A DNA stretch of 64,000 bases from Vulcanimicrobium alpinum (GCF_027923555.1 NZ_AP025523.1:2670484-2734483); one strand, 5' to 3'; counted from the stretch's first letter, positions 54,162-63,256 are shown. Notes: generated by a model not told the origin, from the letters alone. A program made the numbers and translations.

Positions 54162-54530
54162 CTAGTGGGTGTTAATCGAGTCGGCGTTCAGTGAGTGATC
54201 GGCCTGCGCCGTACCGCTGACGTCGACCGTCATCCCCGGCGTGATCGTCGTGCCGCGCGGGTTGATGATCGTCCCCTGGTGGAGGTGAATCTGCCGGTAG
54301 ACGTTCGGCGCCGTCTCGATCTGCAAATCGAAGCGCCGGAAATACGTCACCTTGCCGTGAGCGGTGTTGCCGTTTGTGGTCTGCAGCAAGCCGCCGACCC
54401 CTTGGAGGATGCTCTGAACGATCGGGTTGTTCTGGACGTCGGGCGGCACGGAGGGGATGCTCTGCGCGAAAGCCACGCCGGCGCCCGCGATCCACAAAGC
54501 CGCCGTCAAAGGGAGAATGCGCGCTTTCAT
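54162..54530 (-). CDS. Small exported beta-barrel-like protein (DUF5666-like)
   Basis: A 122-residue protein with a signal peptide (LPLTAALWIAGAGVAFAQS). The mature part is a short OB-like barrel: KVTYFRRFDLQIETAPNVYR, HLHQGTIINPRGTTITPGM, VDVSGTAQADHSLNADSI. These resemble exported DUF5666-type modules. The function is unknown. Its start (ATG 54530) is well supported by the signal peptide. Confidence 0.72.
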   Translation of the reverse strand: MKARILPLTAALWIAGAGVAFAQSIPSVPPDVQNNPIVQSILQGVGGLLQTTNGNTAHGKVTYFRRFDLQIETAPNVYRQIHLHQGTIINPRGTTITPGMTVDVSGTAQADHSLNADSINTH

Positions 54531-54679
54531 ACCCACGCAACGAAGCGCCGCACCGGAATGTTGCGCGCATGGTGCGGAGTCGCTCGAATCACGGCCGGGG
54601 AGCAACCGCCGTCTCGTGCGCGCGGCCCGGAGCGCGGTGCCCACCTCGGGGGATCGCGCCGCTGCGTCCCCGGCCTACC

Positions 54680-54930
54680 TGAGGACCGAGAAGAAGCCGC
54701 GGCACGGGACCGACCTGTCGTCGCTGTGGGCGGTCGTGCCGACGTTCGCGGCCTACATGCTGAGGCTGCGCTTCGCGTTCGTCGCGCCGTTCATCTCCGA
54801 CGCGCTGTTCGTCATCGTCGTGATCATCTGGGTTCGTCTTCGACCGGCGTTTCGAACCGGTCATCGCCGAGCGCAAGGTCCGTCCCGCGCCGCGTGAAGT
54901 GCGGTCGCCGCATCGAGCAGTTGGCTCCAT
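54680..54930 (+). pseudogene. Remnant of a TMEM175/DUF1211-type potassium channel gene
   Basis: SSLWAVVPTFAAYMLR and FAFVAPFISDALFVIVVIIW are parts of TMEM175-type membrane repeats, followed after a one-base shift by FVFDRRFEPVIAERK, the family's usual C-terminus. The N-terminal helices and the segment between the two pieces are missing. No start codon with a ribosome-binding site is present. It is a decayed gene. Confidence 0.55.
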
Positions 54931-55023
54931 CAGCCGGCGGCGATATCTCCCTTGAAACGGCGCGACGCCGATGAGAGAATAGTGTCGTCAGCCCTCTCAC
55001 GATAGCGAGGGACGGAAAGGTTG

Positions 55024-55605
55024 ATGGCTATGGTGACTCATCTCGCGCGCGAGTGGTGGATCGTCGCCCTGCGCGGCGTGCTCGGGATTCTCTTCGGCGT
55101 CGTCGCCTTCGTGTGGCCGGGGATGACGCTACTCGTGCTGATCGCGCTCTTCGGCGCGTACATGTTCCTCGACGGTGTTGGCGCACTGGTCCAGGCGAAA
55201 CGGTTCCGCCACGAACGCGAACGCTGGCCGGCGCTGCTGGCCGAAGCGGCGCTCGGGATCATCATCGGCGTGGTGACGTTCTTCTGGCCCGGTGTCACCG
55301 CGCTCGCCTAGATCTACACGATCGCGGTGTGGGCGCTGCTCACCGGCGCGCTCGAGCTCTGGCTCGCGATCCGGCTGCGCCGCCAGTTCTCCGGCGAATG
55401 GTTCGTTCTGCTCACCGGCATCGCGTCGATTCTGCTCGGCATCGCGCTGCTGATCATGCCGCTGGCGGGTCTGATCGCCTGGGTGTGGACGATCGGCGCG
55501 TACTCGATCGTCTTCGGCGGCCTGCTCATCGCCTTTGCGCTCCGCCTGCGTCGAGGCTCGTCCTCCGCGCCGACGGACCTCTCGGCGGCGGCGGGCGCGC
55601 GCTGA
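55024..55605 (+). pseudogene. HdeD-family membrane protein with an in-frame amber stop
   Basis: About 193 codons encode six HdeD-type helices (REWWIVALRGVLGILFGVVA, MTLLVLIALFGAYMFLDGVG, FFWPGVTALA, then IYTIAVWALLTGALELWLAI and GSIVFGGLLIAFAL-like end). A TAG at 55309-55311 falls where the family has a Leu between TALA and IYT; one base change from TTG would explain it. The same frame runs on both sides. TAG ends other genes in this window, so it is a real stop. ATG 55024 has GGAAAGG upstream. Confidence 0.8.
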
Positions 55606-55610
55606 ACGGC

Positions 55611-56357
55611 TCAGCGTCCGCCGAACGGGTGAACGTCGTCGAGGAAGGCGGCGAGCTGGGCCGCGGCGGGTCCGCTCGACGCTGATTCGGCGAGCGCCGT
55701 TCGGGCGCGTCCGAGATGCAGGATCACCTGCAGCACCGCACGGCGATATGCCGGCGAGACGAGCAGCGCTTCGCGGACGCGTTCGGCCGCGGCCGCATCG
55801 CGCCGAGCGGATTCCAACAGCGTGACGAACGCATCGCGAGCCGGCCGTTCGAGCATCTCGACATGCCAGACCAACGGCAGCGTTCGCGTGCCGTTCCTGA
55901 TGTCGCGACGGTGCGGATCGGCGGAGAGTTCGGCGAGATCGGAGACGAACTGATTCGCCATCCCGTATTCGAAGCCGAGCCGCGCGAAGCAGCGCTGACG
56001 CTCCGGTGAAACGCGAGCGAGCACGGCGCCGAGGCCGGCAAAGAGCGCGCATTCGCCGCCGGTCTTCCCCGCGACCGACGAGAACACGCGACCGCTCGTC
56101 ACGTCGGAGGAACGCGCGTTGTCGAGGTCCTCGATTTGACCGTCGGCCATCTCCCCGAGTCCGCGCGCGATCCACAAATGGAGCTGCGCTTGGACCTCCG
56201 GGGAATCGTGCAGCGAATGCGCGATGACGTGCGCCGTCGTCGCGAGGAGCGCGCTGGCCATGACGCCGAGTTCGCTCGGATCGAACCCCGGCCACCGCGT
56301 TTGGACGTCGCCGTCGGCGATGTCATCGAGCGCGTCAAACGCGGTCCACAGCACCAA
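55611..56357 (-). CDS. ComQ/polyprenyl-synthetase-like protein
   Basis: At least 248 residues from TTG 56357, but the reading frame stays coding-like up to about 56600 (WRLPNRAAIVAAAREFAFRT, RLSLNTDLAPLVFAAATG), so the true protein is near 325 residues. No ATG, GTG or TTG is available in that upstream part. The first Asp motif is FDALDDIADGD and the second region FVSDLAELSADPHRRD, followed by NGTRTLPLVW. These match class-I isoprenyl diphosphate synthases and ComQ, which prenylates a peptide. It lies directly downstream of the NHLP-type peptide gene. Confidence 0.65.
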   Translation of the reverse strand: MVLWTAFDALDDIADGDVQTRWPGFDPSELGVMASALLATTAHVIAHSLHDSPEVQAQLHLWIARGLGEMADGQIEDLDNARSSDVTSGRVFSSVAGKTGGECALFAGLGAVLARVSPERQRCFARLGFEYGMANQFVSDLAELSADPHRRDIRNGTRTLPLVWHVEMLERPARDAFVTLLESARRDAAAAERVREALLVSPAYRRAVLQVILHLGRARTALAESASSGPAAAQLAAFLDDVHPFGGR

Positions 56358-56593
56358 CGTGAGCGCGGCGAGATCGACGCGCGCATGCGCGGAGCCCGTC
56401 GCCGCCGCGAAGACGAGCGGCGCAAGGTCCGTATTCAGTGAGAGCCGCTCGGAGACGGCGCGCGGATGCTCGATTGCAAACGCGAAGATCGCGCGATGCC
56501 GCGGGACCCGGATCGTGCGAAAGGCGAACTCCCTCGCCGCCGCGACGATCGCCGCGCGGTTCGGAAGCCGCCATTCCGCGGGAACTGCGACGG

Positions 56594-56800
56594 CTAACTC
56601 GCCATCATCTTGCTGACCCGCTGCGCGAGCTCTTCATGCGAGCCGGTCCAGTCCATGCTGTTGACGGCGGCTTCTTCTTCCGGCGTCAGACTGATGCCGT
56701 GTGCGACGATCGTTCCGTGCGGGTCTTTGCGGAATTCGTCCTTGAATCCAGGTTCGTTGGTCCAGCGATCCATCAGGGTAGCAACCGCTTCTTGGCTCAT
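56594..56800 (-). CDS. NHLP-clan (Os1348-like) putative RiPP precursor peptide
   Basis: A 68-residue peptide from ATG 56800 behind a perfect GGAGG. It has the NHLP/Nif11-like leader pattern: LMDRWTNEPGFKDEFRKDPH, GISLTPEEEAAVNSMDWTGS and a Ser/Met-rich end (RVSKMMAS). Similar short proteins (Os1348 type) occur beside peptide-modifying enzymes in several phyla, but their products are mostly unknown. There is no double-Gly cleavage site and no Cys core. Two Trp residues are present, which matters because of the adjacent ComQ-like gene. The peptide status is inferred. Confidence 0.65.
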   Translation of the reverse strand: MSQEAVATLMDRWTNEPGFKDEFRKDPHGTIVAHGISLTPEEEAAVNSMDWTGSHEELAQRVSKMMAS

Positions 56801-56908
56801 GACGCCTCCGAGGACGATGCGTAGGGGGGAATGTACCGTTTCGTCAGATCGGCTGCTTGGCCCCTGGCAAAGCCAATCGGCACAGGCGCACCGGGGAATG
56901 AACGTCGT

Positions 56909-58531
56909 ATGCAGCGAGATCCCGCCTGGCCGAGCGCGCACGAGTACGCCGAGGCCGTCGTCCGCCGCGATGCGATCGGCAACGCCGCCTCCCGCGATGC
57001 GGCGATCGAGCGCAAACCCGGCGGGACGCCCAAGGTGTACGCCGGCGCGTTTACCGCAACGTTTCACCTGATCGCGGCGAGCGGCGACACGGCGCTGCGC
57101 TGCTACACCCGCGAACGCGACGACGTCGAGCGGCGCTACACCGCGATCGCCGAACTGCTCCGCTACGCACGCACCGAGGCGCTGGTCCCGGCGCGCTATC
57201 TCGACGAAGGCATCTCGGTTGGCGGCGCGTGGTGGCCGGCCGTCTCGATGGAATGGGTCGGGGGCCGCGCACTCAACGCTGAGGTGGAGGCCCGTCTCGG
57301 CGACGGCGACGCTCTGCTCGCGCTGGCCGAGACGTTTCGCGAGATGGTGCGTTCGCTGGAGGCGCTGGGCATCGCGCACGGAGACCTGCAGCACGGCAAC
57401 ATCCTGGTGAGCGAGGGCGGCTTGCGCCTGATCGACTACGATGCGATGTACCTGCCGGCGATCGCGGACCTTCCGCAACGAGAATGGGGTCACCGCAACT
57501 ATCAGCATCCACGGCGCCGCGAGGCCGCGTTCGACGGCCGGCTCGACCGCTTCTCGTCGCTCGTGATCTACATCGCGCTGATCGCGCTCGCCGCGGACCG
57601 TTCGCTGTGGCGGCGATTCAACGACGGCGACAACCTGCTCTTCCGCGCGCACGATTTCACGTCGCACGGCGACTCGGAACTCTTTCGCTCGCTTCTCGCA
57701 TACAATGCGACCAGCGGCCTCGCGGGGGAATTGCTCGCAGCCTGTCGCGCTCCGGTCGACGACGTGCCGACGCTCGAGCAGGCGATCTCGGCGGCGTCGG
57801 GCACGATGCCCGCGGCGCGGCCCGATTCACCGCCGCGCCGCGCCACCTCGCCGGCGGCCGCAACGCCGCCTCCGCCGCCTCCGCCGCTTCCCGCCGAGGA
57901 CGCGACGGTGCGCGTCGCGGGCGTGCAACGCGTCGGGCGATCGACTGCGCTGACGGCGGTCGCCGTCGTTTTGATCGGGCTGCTCATCGGCGTCGCGCTC
58001 GCGGCGTGGACGCGCGGAACGCCGCGCACATCGACGTCGCGCTCCGGCCGCGAGACCATCGCAACCGCAACGCGTTCGACGCATGCTGCGACGCACGCGC
58101 CCGTCGCGACGCCGGCCGCGACGGCAACCCCGCTCGCGACGGCAACGCCGGTCGCAAAGCGGACCGTTCGCGTGAACGCCGCGCCGGTGCAAGGTACGTG
58201 GCAGATAGACGAAGCGAACGTGCAGGACGGCCGGATGGTCTGGACCGGAACCGCCGCGCGCTCGAGCGGCGGTGCGATCGTCCTCGACGTGCACAAGGCC
58301 AGCGTCGCCGGAAGTGCGGCGACGTCATGCGAACGCGCGACGAACCTGCACGTCCCCGTGCTCGCGGGCGCGGCGGGGCAGACGACGTCGTTTCAGGAGA
58401 GGAACTGCAGCGGCGCGACGTCGACGGGAGAGGTCCGAGTCGACGGCGTCGCGCCGGACGGACGGTCGTTCCGCGGCAGTTTTTGGCAGAGCGGGGTGAA
58501 GCTCGGCGACTTCATCGCCAGCAGGCAGTGA
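56909..58531 (+). CDS. Membrane-anchored protein-kinase-like protein
   Basis: A 540-residue protein from ATG 56909. The kinase-like core keeps the catalytic loop IAHGDLQHGNILV (157-164) and the metal motif LIDYDAMY (176-178). The usual beta-3 Lys is not evident: LRCYTRERDDV stands at that place. A Pro-rich linker follows, a membrane helix (ALTAVAVVLIGLLIGVALAA, about 347-367), a Thr/Ala-rich stalk and an exposed beta domain of about 110 residues (GTWQIDEANVQDGRMVWTG). It is divergent from the peptide gene. Confidence 0.75.
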   Translation: MQRDPAWPSAHEYAEAVVRRDAIGNAASRDAAIERKPGGTPKVYAGAFTATFHLIAASGDTALRCYTRERDDVERRYTAIAELLRYARTEALVPARYLDEGISVGGAWWPAVSMEWVGGRALNAEVEARLGDGDALLALAETFREMVRSLEALGIAHGDLQHGNILVSEGGLRLIDYDAMYLPAIADLPQREWGHRNYQHPRRREAAFDGRLDRFSSLVIYIALIALAADRSLWRRFNDGDNLLFRAHDFTSHGDSELFRSLLAYNATSGLAGELLAACRAPVDDVPTLEQAISAASGTMPAARPDSPPRRATSPAAATPPPPPPPLPAEDATVRVAGVQRVGRSTALTAVAVVLIGLLIGVALAAWTRGTPRTSTSRSGRETIATATRSTHAATHAPVATPAATATPLATATPVAKRTVRVNAAPVQGTWQIDEANVQDGRMVWTGTAARSSGGAIVLDVHKASVAGSAATSCERATNLHVPVLAGAAGQTTSFQERNCSGATSTGEVRVDGVAPDGRSFRGSFWQSGVKLGDFIASRQ

Positions 58532-58532
58532 G

Positions 58533-60545
58533 TCAGGCGGAGGCGGCGTCGTTGACGCGCCGCAACTCGGAGGCCAGCTTCACGATCGCCCCGACACAGA
58601 CGCCGACCGGGAGGATCCACGCCGCGGCCTCGGCGATGCCGGCCGGAACGATCTGCGCGAGCCGGTGTTGCCCGACGACCCGGTACACGACCAGACACTG
58701 CACCGCCGCGAACACGACATAGGCGATCGTCCCGGCGGAATACACGCACTCGACGACGTGGCCGCGGATGAGGCGCGGATTGCGCGCGACGGCACCGAAC
58801 TGCGACCCCAGCCATGCCAGGCTCTGGCGGCGCAGGTTCGGCCGGTCCAGCAGATCGACGAGGACGTAGTATCCGTCGAACTCGAGTAGCGGGTTGAGGT
58901 TCTCGACGACGCCGACGTAGGCGGCGAAAGCGAACTGCCACGCCGCGATGACCGCGATCGGCGACGCCGACCGCAACGCCGTCGCGGAGGCGATCGCGGC
59001 GAGGACGAGGTTTGCGACGAGGCCCGCGGCGGCGACCAGGACGCGCTGGTGCCGCGAGCACACCCAGGTGTCGGATGTGTCGACGAAGACGATCGGCCCG
59101 AACCAGAACCATCCGATGCCGACGCTTTCAACACGCCGGCCCACGGCCTTCACGGCCAGACCGTGCGCCGCTTCGTGCAGCGCGATCATCAGGGCATATG
59201 CCGGGATCATCAGCAGCACGAACGACGTTGCGCCGGCGGGAGTCCACAGCAGCGCGACGGCCTTCGGCGTGCTGGCGACGAATGCCGCGAGCCCGGCGAC
59301 TGCGACGAGGAGCAGCAGCACGGCCGACGGCCGCGAAAACAGCGCCGGCCCGACGACGCGGTACACGGCCGCGAACGCGCCGTCGACGTCGTCGTAGTGC
59401 ACGGTCCACGTCAGCAGTCCGCGAACGGTGCGCGCGATGCGCGCAGCGACGGAACTCGTGCGGGACTCGTCCCTGGCGGCGCGGACGCCGGAATCGGCTT
59501 GCAGAAATCCCTGGCGCTTCATCTGACCGACCGTATTGATCACCGTCTGCGGCGCGAAATGCCCGCGCTCGGTGAAGAGCGCGGTCGCGAGGTCGCGGAT
59601 CGTATGGGTGCCGTCGCAACGCTCCCACAGAAAGAGACTGTCGCCCGAAAGTCGGAAATACTTGTGATGAACGGGGTCTTTGAGGACCGCGATCTTGCTG
59701 CCGTCGGCGGCGATCTGACGATACGACTCGATCCCGTCCGCACGGAGGGGCCGGTCGCGCGAGTTCAGCAGGTCGATCATGCGCGCGCGGGCCGCGGCGT
59801 TCGTCTGCAGGATGTTCAAGAGCGGCTCGCGCTCGAGCGTCAGCAGCGCCGTCTGCTCGCGCGCAAGCACCGTCGCGTTGCGGCGGACGTCGTTGAGCAG
59901 CGCCGCCTCGCCGAACATCGCCCCGCGCCCGAGCGTCGCCAGGACGCGCTCCGTCTCGGCATCGATCACGTCGACGGAGCCGTCGACGATCACGTACGCT
60001 TCGTTGCCGACGTCGCCTTGCGTGACGATCTCCTCTCCCGCTTGCGCCACGCGGCGGTGCGCGCTGCGGACGAGCCCGCGCATCTCGTCGGCGCTGACCT
60101 CGTCGAACGACGACGTCGCGCGCACGAGGTGTTCGAGCATCTGGCGCTCCGTCCGATCGCGCAGCGCCGCCGCAAATGCCGGATCGGCGTCGACGATCCG
60201 CCGGAACAGCTCCGCATCGAGATGGACGACGTCGGCGTCCGACGCGGCGACGGCGACGACGGGCTGCGCCGCGTCGATATCGGCAAACGTGCCGGCGGCG
60301 CACGATTCGCCCGGGCTTGCCGTGCCGACGACGTGATCCGCACCGTTGCGCGTCTGCCGCAGGATCAGGTGGCCGCGGGCAACGAGCGAACACGTAGCGT
60401 CATCGCGTTCGAGACAGACGACGGTACCGGCCGGCACGTGCTGATCGCGCGCCATGCGGATCAGCGCCTCGAGATCCTCGGACGTCAACACGCCGTACGC
60501 GAGCGCGGCGCGCACGAGTTCGCTTCGTTCCGTTTCCTCGAGCAT
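58533..60545 (-). CDS. cNMP-binding/PqqD-like/M50 membrane metalloprotease
   Basis: A 670-residue protein. Residues 20-135 and 150-260 are two cNMP-type beta rolls (second one: RGAMFGEAALLNDVRRNATV). Residues 285-348 resemble a PqqD-like peptide-recognition domain (HHKYFRLSGDSLFLWERCDG, TIRDLATALF). Then comes an M50 site-2-type protease: zinc motif IALHEAAHGLA (457-461) and NPLLEFDGYYVLVD (Asp557). Such proteins accompany RiPP loci. It lies 1 bp from the convergent kinase-like gene. Confidence 0.82.
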   Translation of the reverse strand: MLEETERSELVRAALAYGVLTSEDLEALIRMARDQHVPAGTVVCLERDDATCSLVARGHLILRQTRNGADHVVGTASPGESCAAGTFADIDAAQPVVAVAASDADVVHLDAELFRRIVDADPAFAAALRDRTERQMLEHLVRATSSFDEVSADEMRGLVRSAHRRVAQAGEEIVTQGDVGNEAYVIVDGSVDVIDAETERVLATLGRGAMFGEAALLNDVRRNATVLAREQTALLTLEREPLLNILQTNAAARARMIDLLNSRDRPLRADGIESYRQIAADGSKIAVLKDPVHHKYFRLSGDSLFLWERCDGTHTIRDLATALFTERGHFAPQTVINTVGQMKRQGFLQADSGVRAARDESRTSSVAARIARTVRGLLTWTVHYDDVDGAFAAVYRVVGPALFSRPSAVLLLLVAVAGLAAFVASTPKAVALLWTPAGATSFVLLMIPAYALMIALHEAAHGLAVKAVGRRVESVGIGWFWFGPIVFVDTSDTWVCSRHQRVLVAAAGLVANLVLAAIASATALRSASPIAVIAAWQFAFAAYVGVVENLNPLLEFDGYYVLVDLLDRPNLRRQSLAWLGSQFGAVARNPRLIRGHVVECVYSAGTIAYVVFAAVQCLVVYRVVGQHRLAQIVPAGIAEAAAWILPVGVCVGAIVKLASELRRVNDAASA

Positions 60546-60632
60546 CGACGGCCTCGGCTGGTGAGTCGACGGCGTTCGGACTTCGCAGCGTGCTCCCCTG
60601 GGCAGCCGCGACGGGCCGTCGCGGCGTATGCT

Positions 60633-61040
60633 TCAGCGGACCGCGCGAGCGCGGGTCGCGAGCATCGGCGCTGCCGCGGCCACGCCAACGCCGGCGCCGC
60701 CGGTGGCGAACAGCGTGAGCGCCGCGCCGGCGGCATCCGGGTTCACCGTCATGAGAAAGAGTAGCGCGCACGCGTTGACCGTCGAAAACACGCCGGCGCC
60801 GCGCAGGATCGGGTCGCGCCGCAGCGCATGGTCCGCCGCGATCGTCGCACGGTTGCGGGCGAACGCCGCCGCGGCGAGCGCGCCCAAGCGGCGTGCGAGC
60901 ACCACTTTGCCGACGATCGCGCCGGGCGACGACGAGCGCGAAGGCGGCAAGAAGCCACGCCGTGCGCCAATCGCGGCCTCCGCCGCCATCAGCGCGACGC
61001 CCGACGCGACGAGGAGCAGTGTCGACGCCGGAAAGAGCAC
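60633..61040 (-). CDS. Partial small membrane protein (DUF2269-like)
   Basis: A frame with helices FPASTLLLVASGVALMAAEA, VFSTVNACALLFLMTVNP and AALTLFATGGAGVGVAAAAP, of the layout seen in DUF2269-type proteins. The start is uncertain (GTG 61040), and the N-terminal helix expected in the family is absent; the upstream 150 bp border the IS481 element. It may be a fragment cut during an insertion. Low certainty. Confidence 0.4.
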   Translation of the reverse strand: MLFPASTLLLVASGVALMAAEAAIGARRGFLPPSRSSSPGAIVGKVVLARRLGALAAAAFARNRATIAADHALRRDPILRGAGVFSTVNACALLFLMTVNPDAAGAALTLFATGGAGVGVAAAAPMLATRARAVR

Positions 61041-61647
61041 AGGAACCAGTTTGCCCGCGTTCAGGGCTCTCGGATCTCCGCCCTCTGCGTCGCCCGTCGG
61101 ATCCGCTCCATCATGACGGTTTCGAGGGTCACAGCACCGGGGAGCTGTTGCTTCCCGACAGGTCCAGGACACCTTCTCGGATGATGGTATCTGAACCTGA
61201 CGGAGCGAACGTGTGACGATGAGCCGTTCAAACTCCAAGCTGACGGCGCGCGGCCGGCTGGCGATGGTGAAGCGGCTTGTACGAGGCGAATCAGGGCGAG
61301 CGGTCGCAGCCGGCTTGGGATTGGCCGTTTCCAACGTGTATCGTTGGTGGGCTCGATACCGCGAGGAAGGCGCAGCTGGTCTTGCCGATCGCACGTCTCG
61401 TCCGCTTGTCATCACCGTGGAAATGCAGAACTCAAAGACAAGGTTGAAGCGCTGCGGCGCAAGCGATGGACGTACGCGCGTCTTGCTGCCGTCGTCGGCC
61501 GCAGCGAATCAGCTGTAGCGCGCGTCGCTCAAGAACGCGGGGTTGCGAGGCTTGATCGCTTGGACCCTCGTGAGTCGGTGATTCGATACGAGCGCGCTAA
61601 CCCGGGTGAGCTCGTTCATTTCGACAACAAGAAGTTGGGCCGAAATG

Positions 61648-61656
61648 AGTACATCG
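61648..61656. repeat. Target-site duplication, left copy (IS256)
   Basis: AGTACATCG, repeated exactly at 63018-63026 on the other side of the inserted element. Nine bases is a usual duplication length for the IS256 family. Joining the IS481 reading frame across one copy restores a continuous frame (NEYIGHRITGD). Confidence 0.85.
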
Positions 61657-63017
61657 TCCCCAGCCGTGGTGTACGAGCGGTGGCTCGGCGAGGGTAGCGC
61701 TCAGCCGTTAATCACGGCGGAGAGCTTGGCGGGCTGATTATCGCTGACGGCACTGAGTCCTTCGAGTTGCATGTAGCGCCGCTGCAGTTGCCATTCGTCG
61801 TTCTGTTCCAGTAGGAGCGCACCGACGAGGCGTACGATGGCAGCATCGTTCGGGAAGATACCGACGACATCGGTGCGCCGCTTGATCTCCGCGTTGACCC
61901 GTTCGAGCGGATTGGTTGAGGCGATCTGCTTGCGGTGCGCCTTGGGAAAGTCCATGTACGCGAGCACGTCGTTCTCGGCGTCGTCCATCATCGCCGCGAG
62001 CTTCGGGAACTTCTGCCGAAGCTGCTCGGAGACGATACGCCATTGCTCGTGCGCAGCTTCCGCTGTCTCTTGCGCGAATACCGTGTTGATCAACGCGAGG
62101 ACCATCTGCCGTTGCCCTTTACCCGCATGTGCGAGCGCGTTTCGCATAAAATGCACGCGGCAGCGCTGCCACGTTGCTTTGAATACTTTCGCGATGGCCG
62201 CTTTCAGGCCGACATGCGAGTCGGAAATGACGAGCTTGACACCGCGCAATCCGCGGCGGCTCAAGCTGCGAAGAAAGTCGATCCAGAACGGCTCTGCTTC
62301 GCTCGGACCAACCGCGAGGCCCAACAATTCCCGTGTCCCATCGGTGTTTACGCCGACGGCCAGTATCACGGCGACCGAGACGATGCGTCCGCCGGAGCGC
62401 GTCTTCACGTACGTCGCGTCGATCCAAAGATAGGGCCAGTCGCCTTCGATCGGCCGGGTAAGAAATGCGTTCACGCGTTCGTCGATCTCTTCGCACAGCC
62501 GTGAGACCTGACTCTTGGAGATGCCTGTCATCCCCATCGCCTTGACGAGCTCGTCGACCGAGCGCGTGGAGATGCCCTGGATGTAGGCCTCTTGGATGAC
62601 GGCGGTGAGCGCCTTCTCCGCCGTGCGGCGCGGCTCGAGGAACGCGGGGAAGTAGCTACCTTTGCGCAACTTGGGGATGCGCAGTCCGATCGTGCCGGAA
62701 CGCGTCTCCCATTGGCGCTCGCGGAAGCCGTTGCGGGCGTTCTGTCGGCCGGGGCCGCGCTCGCCGTAGGGCAAGCCGCAGAGTTCCTCAACATCGATCT
62801 CCATGATCCGCTGCCCGGCGTACTGGAGCATCTCGCGAACGAAGTCGACGTCGCCGCCCTTTTCGACGAGCTCGGAAAGTGCGATACTGGGTTTGGCCAT
62901 CGTGGATCCCTTTCGGTCGGTTATTTGTTGCAAAAACAACCTTCGCCGAAAGCCACGATGGCCGCTCTCTATGCTACAAGGGCGACCCTCTCATACACCA
63001 CGGGCCGGGACACGATC
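61657..63017 (-). mobile_element. IS256-family insertion sequence
   Basis: A 1361-bp element with a single transposase gene read leftward, flanked by AGTACATCG duplications. The ends are imperfect inverted repeats: CCGTGGTGTACGAG (left, 61662-61677 area) against CCGTGGTGTATGAG on the opposite strand of the right end (about 62985-63003). The exact outermost bases are unclear because the right end has about seven extra bases. The transposase is intact, so this copy may be recent. Confidence 0.88.
61701..62900 (-). CDS. IS256-family transposase
   Basis: A 399-residue transposase from ATG 62900 ([12 protein letters not shown]). The mutator-type DDE core is present: Asp in [14 protein letters not shown], Asp in [17 protein letters not shown] with [11 protein letters not shown], and Glu in [15 protein letters not shown]. 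The length and order are normal for the family, and the frame is intact, unlike the IS481 gene it interrupts. Confidence 0.94.
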   Translation of the reverse strand: MAKPSIALSELVEKGGDVDFVREMLQYAGQRIMEIDVEELCGLPYGERGPGRQNARNGFRERQWETRSGTIGLRIPKLRKGSYFPAFLEPRRTAEKALTAVIQEAYIQGISTRSVDELVKAMGMTGISKSQVSRLCEEIDERVNAFLTRPIEGDWPYLWIDATYVKTRSGGRIVSVAVILAVGVNTDGTRELLGLAVGPSEAEPFWIDFLRSLSRRGLRGVKLVISDSHVGLKAAIAKVFKATWQRCRVHFMRNALAHAGKGQRQMVLALINTVFAQETAEAAHEQWRIVSEQLRQKFPKLAAMMDDAENDVLAYMDFPKAHRKQIASTNPLERVNAEIKRRTDVVGIFPNDAAIVRLVGALLLEQNDEWQLQRRYMQLEGLSAVSDNQPAKLSAVING

Positions 63018-63026
63018 AGTACATCG
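63018..63026. repeat. Target-site duplication, right copy (IS256)
   Basis: AGTACATCG, the second copy; see the left copy at 61648-61656. The IS481 frame resumes here. Confidence 0.85.
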
Positions 63027-63256
63027 GCCATCGAATCACTGGCGATCGACGTGGACAACACAGCACTCGCTTAACGCGCGGATGGGAATTTGCGCACGTT
63101 GCAATCGACGACGCATCGCGCAGTTCGTACAATCGAGGTTCTTCCGAACGAGCAAGGCCAGACGGCGACGGCGTTTGCGGAACGCGCGCTGGCGTGGTTT
63201 GCAAGCCTTGGCGTCCGCGTCGAGCGCATTATGAGCGACAACGGTTCCGCATATCG

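Larger units (their letters stand above)
61219..63256 (+). pseudogene. IS481-type transposase, frameshifted and split by IS256
   Basis: The N-terminal helix-turn-helix is readable from ATG 61219 (GRLAMVKRLVRGESGRAVAA, ARYREEGAAGLADRTSRP). A one-base shift near 61405 leads to ELKDKVEALRRKRWTYARLA and GELVHFDNKKLGRNEYI. The reading then resumes after the IS256 copy at 63018 as IGHRITGDRRG and WEFAHVAIDDASR, and after another shift ERALAWFASLGVRVERIMSD to NGSAY. The 3' part is missing. Catalytic Asp residues of the DDE core remain, but it is dead. Confidence 0.85.

Noticed and set aside
55309-55311. Amber codon recoding in the HdeD gene
   Set aside because: TAG ends other genes here (for example the PHB-depolymerase-like gene and the Met/Cys leader), so it acts as a stop; a point mutation or base error is simpler.
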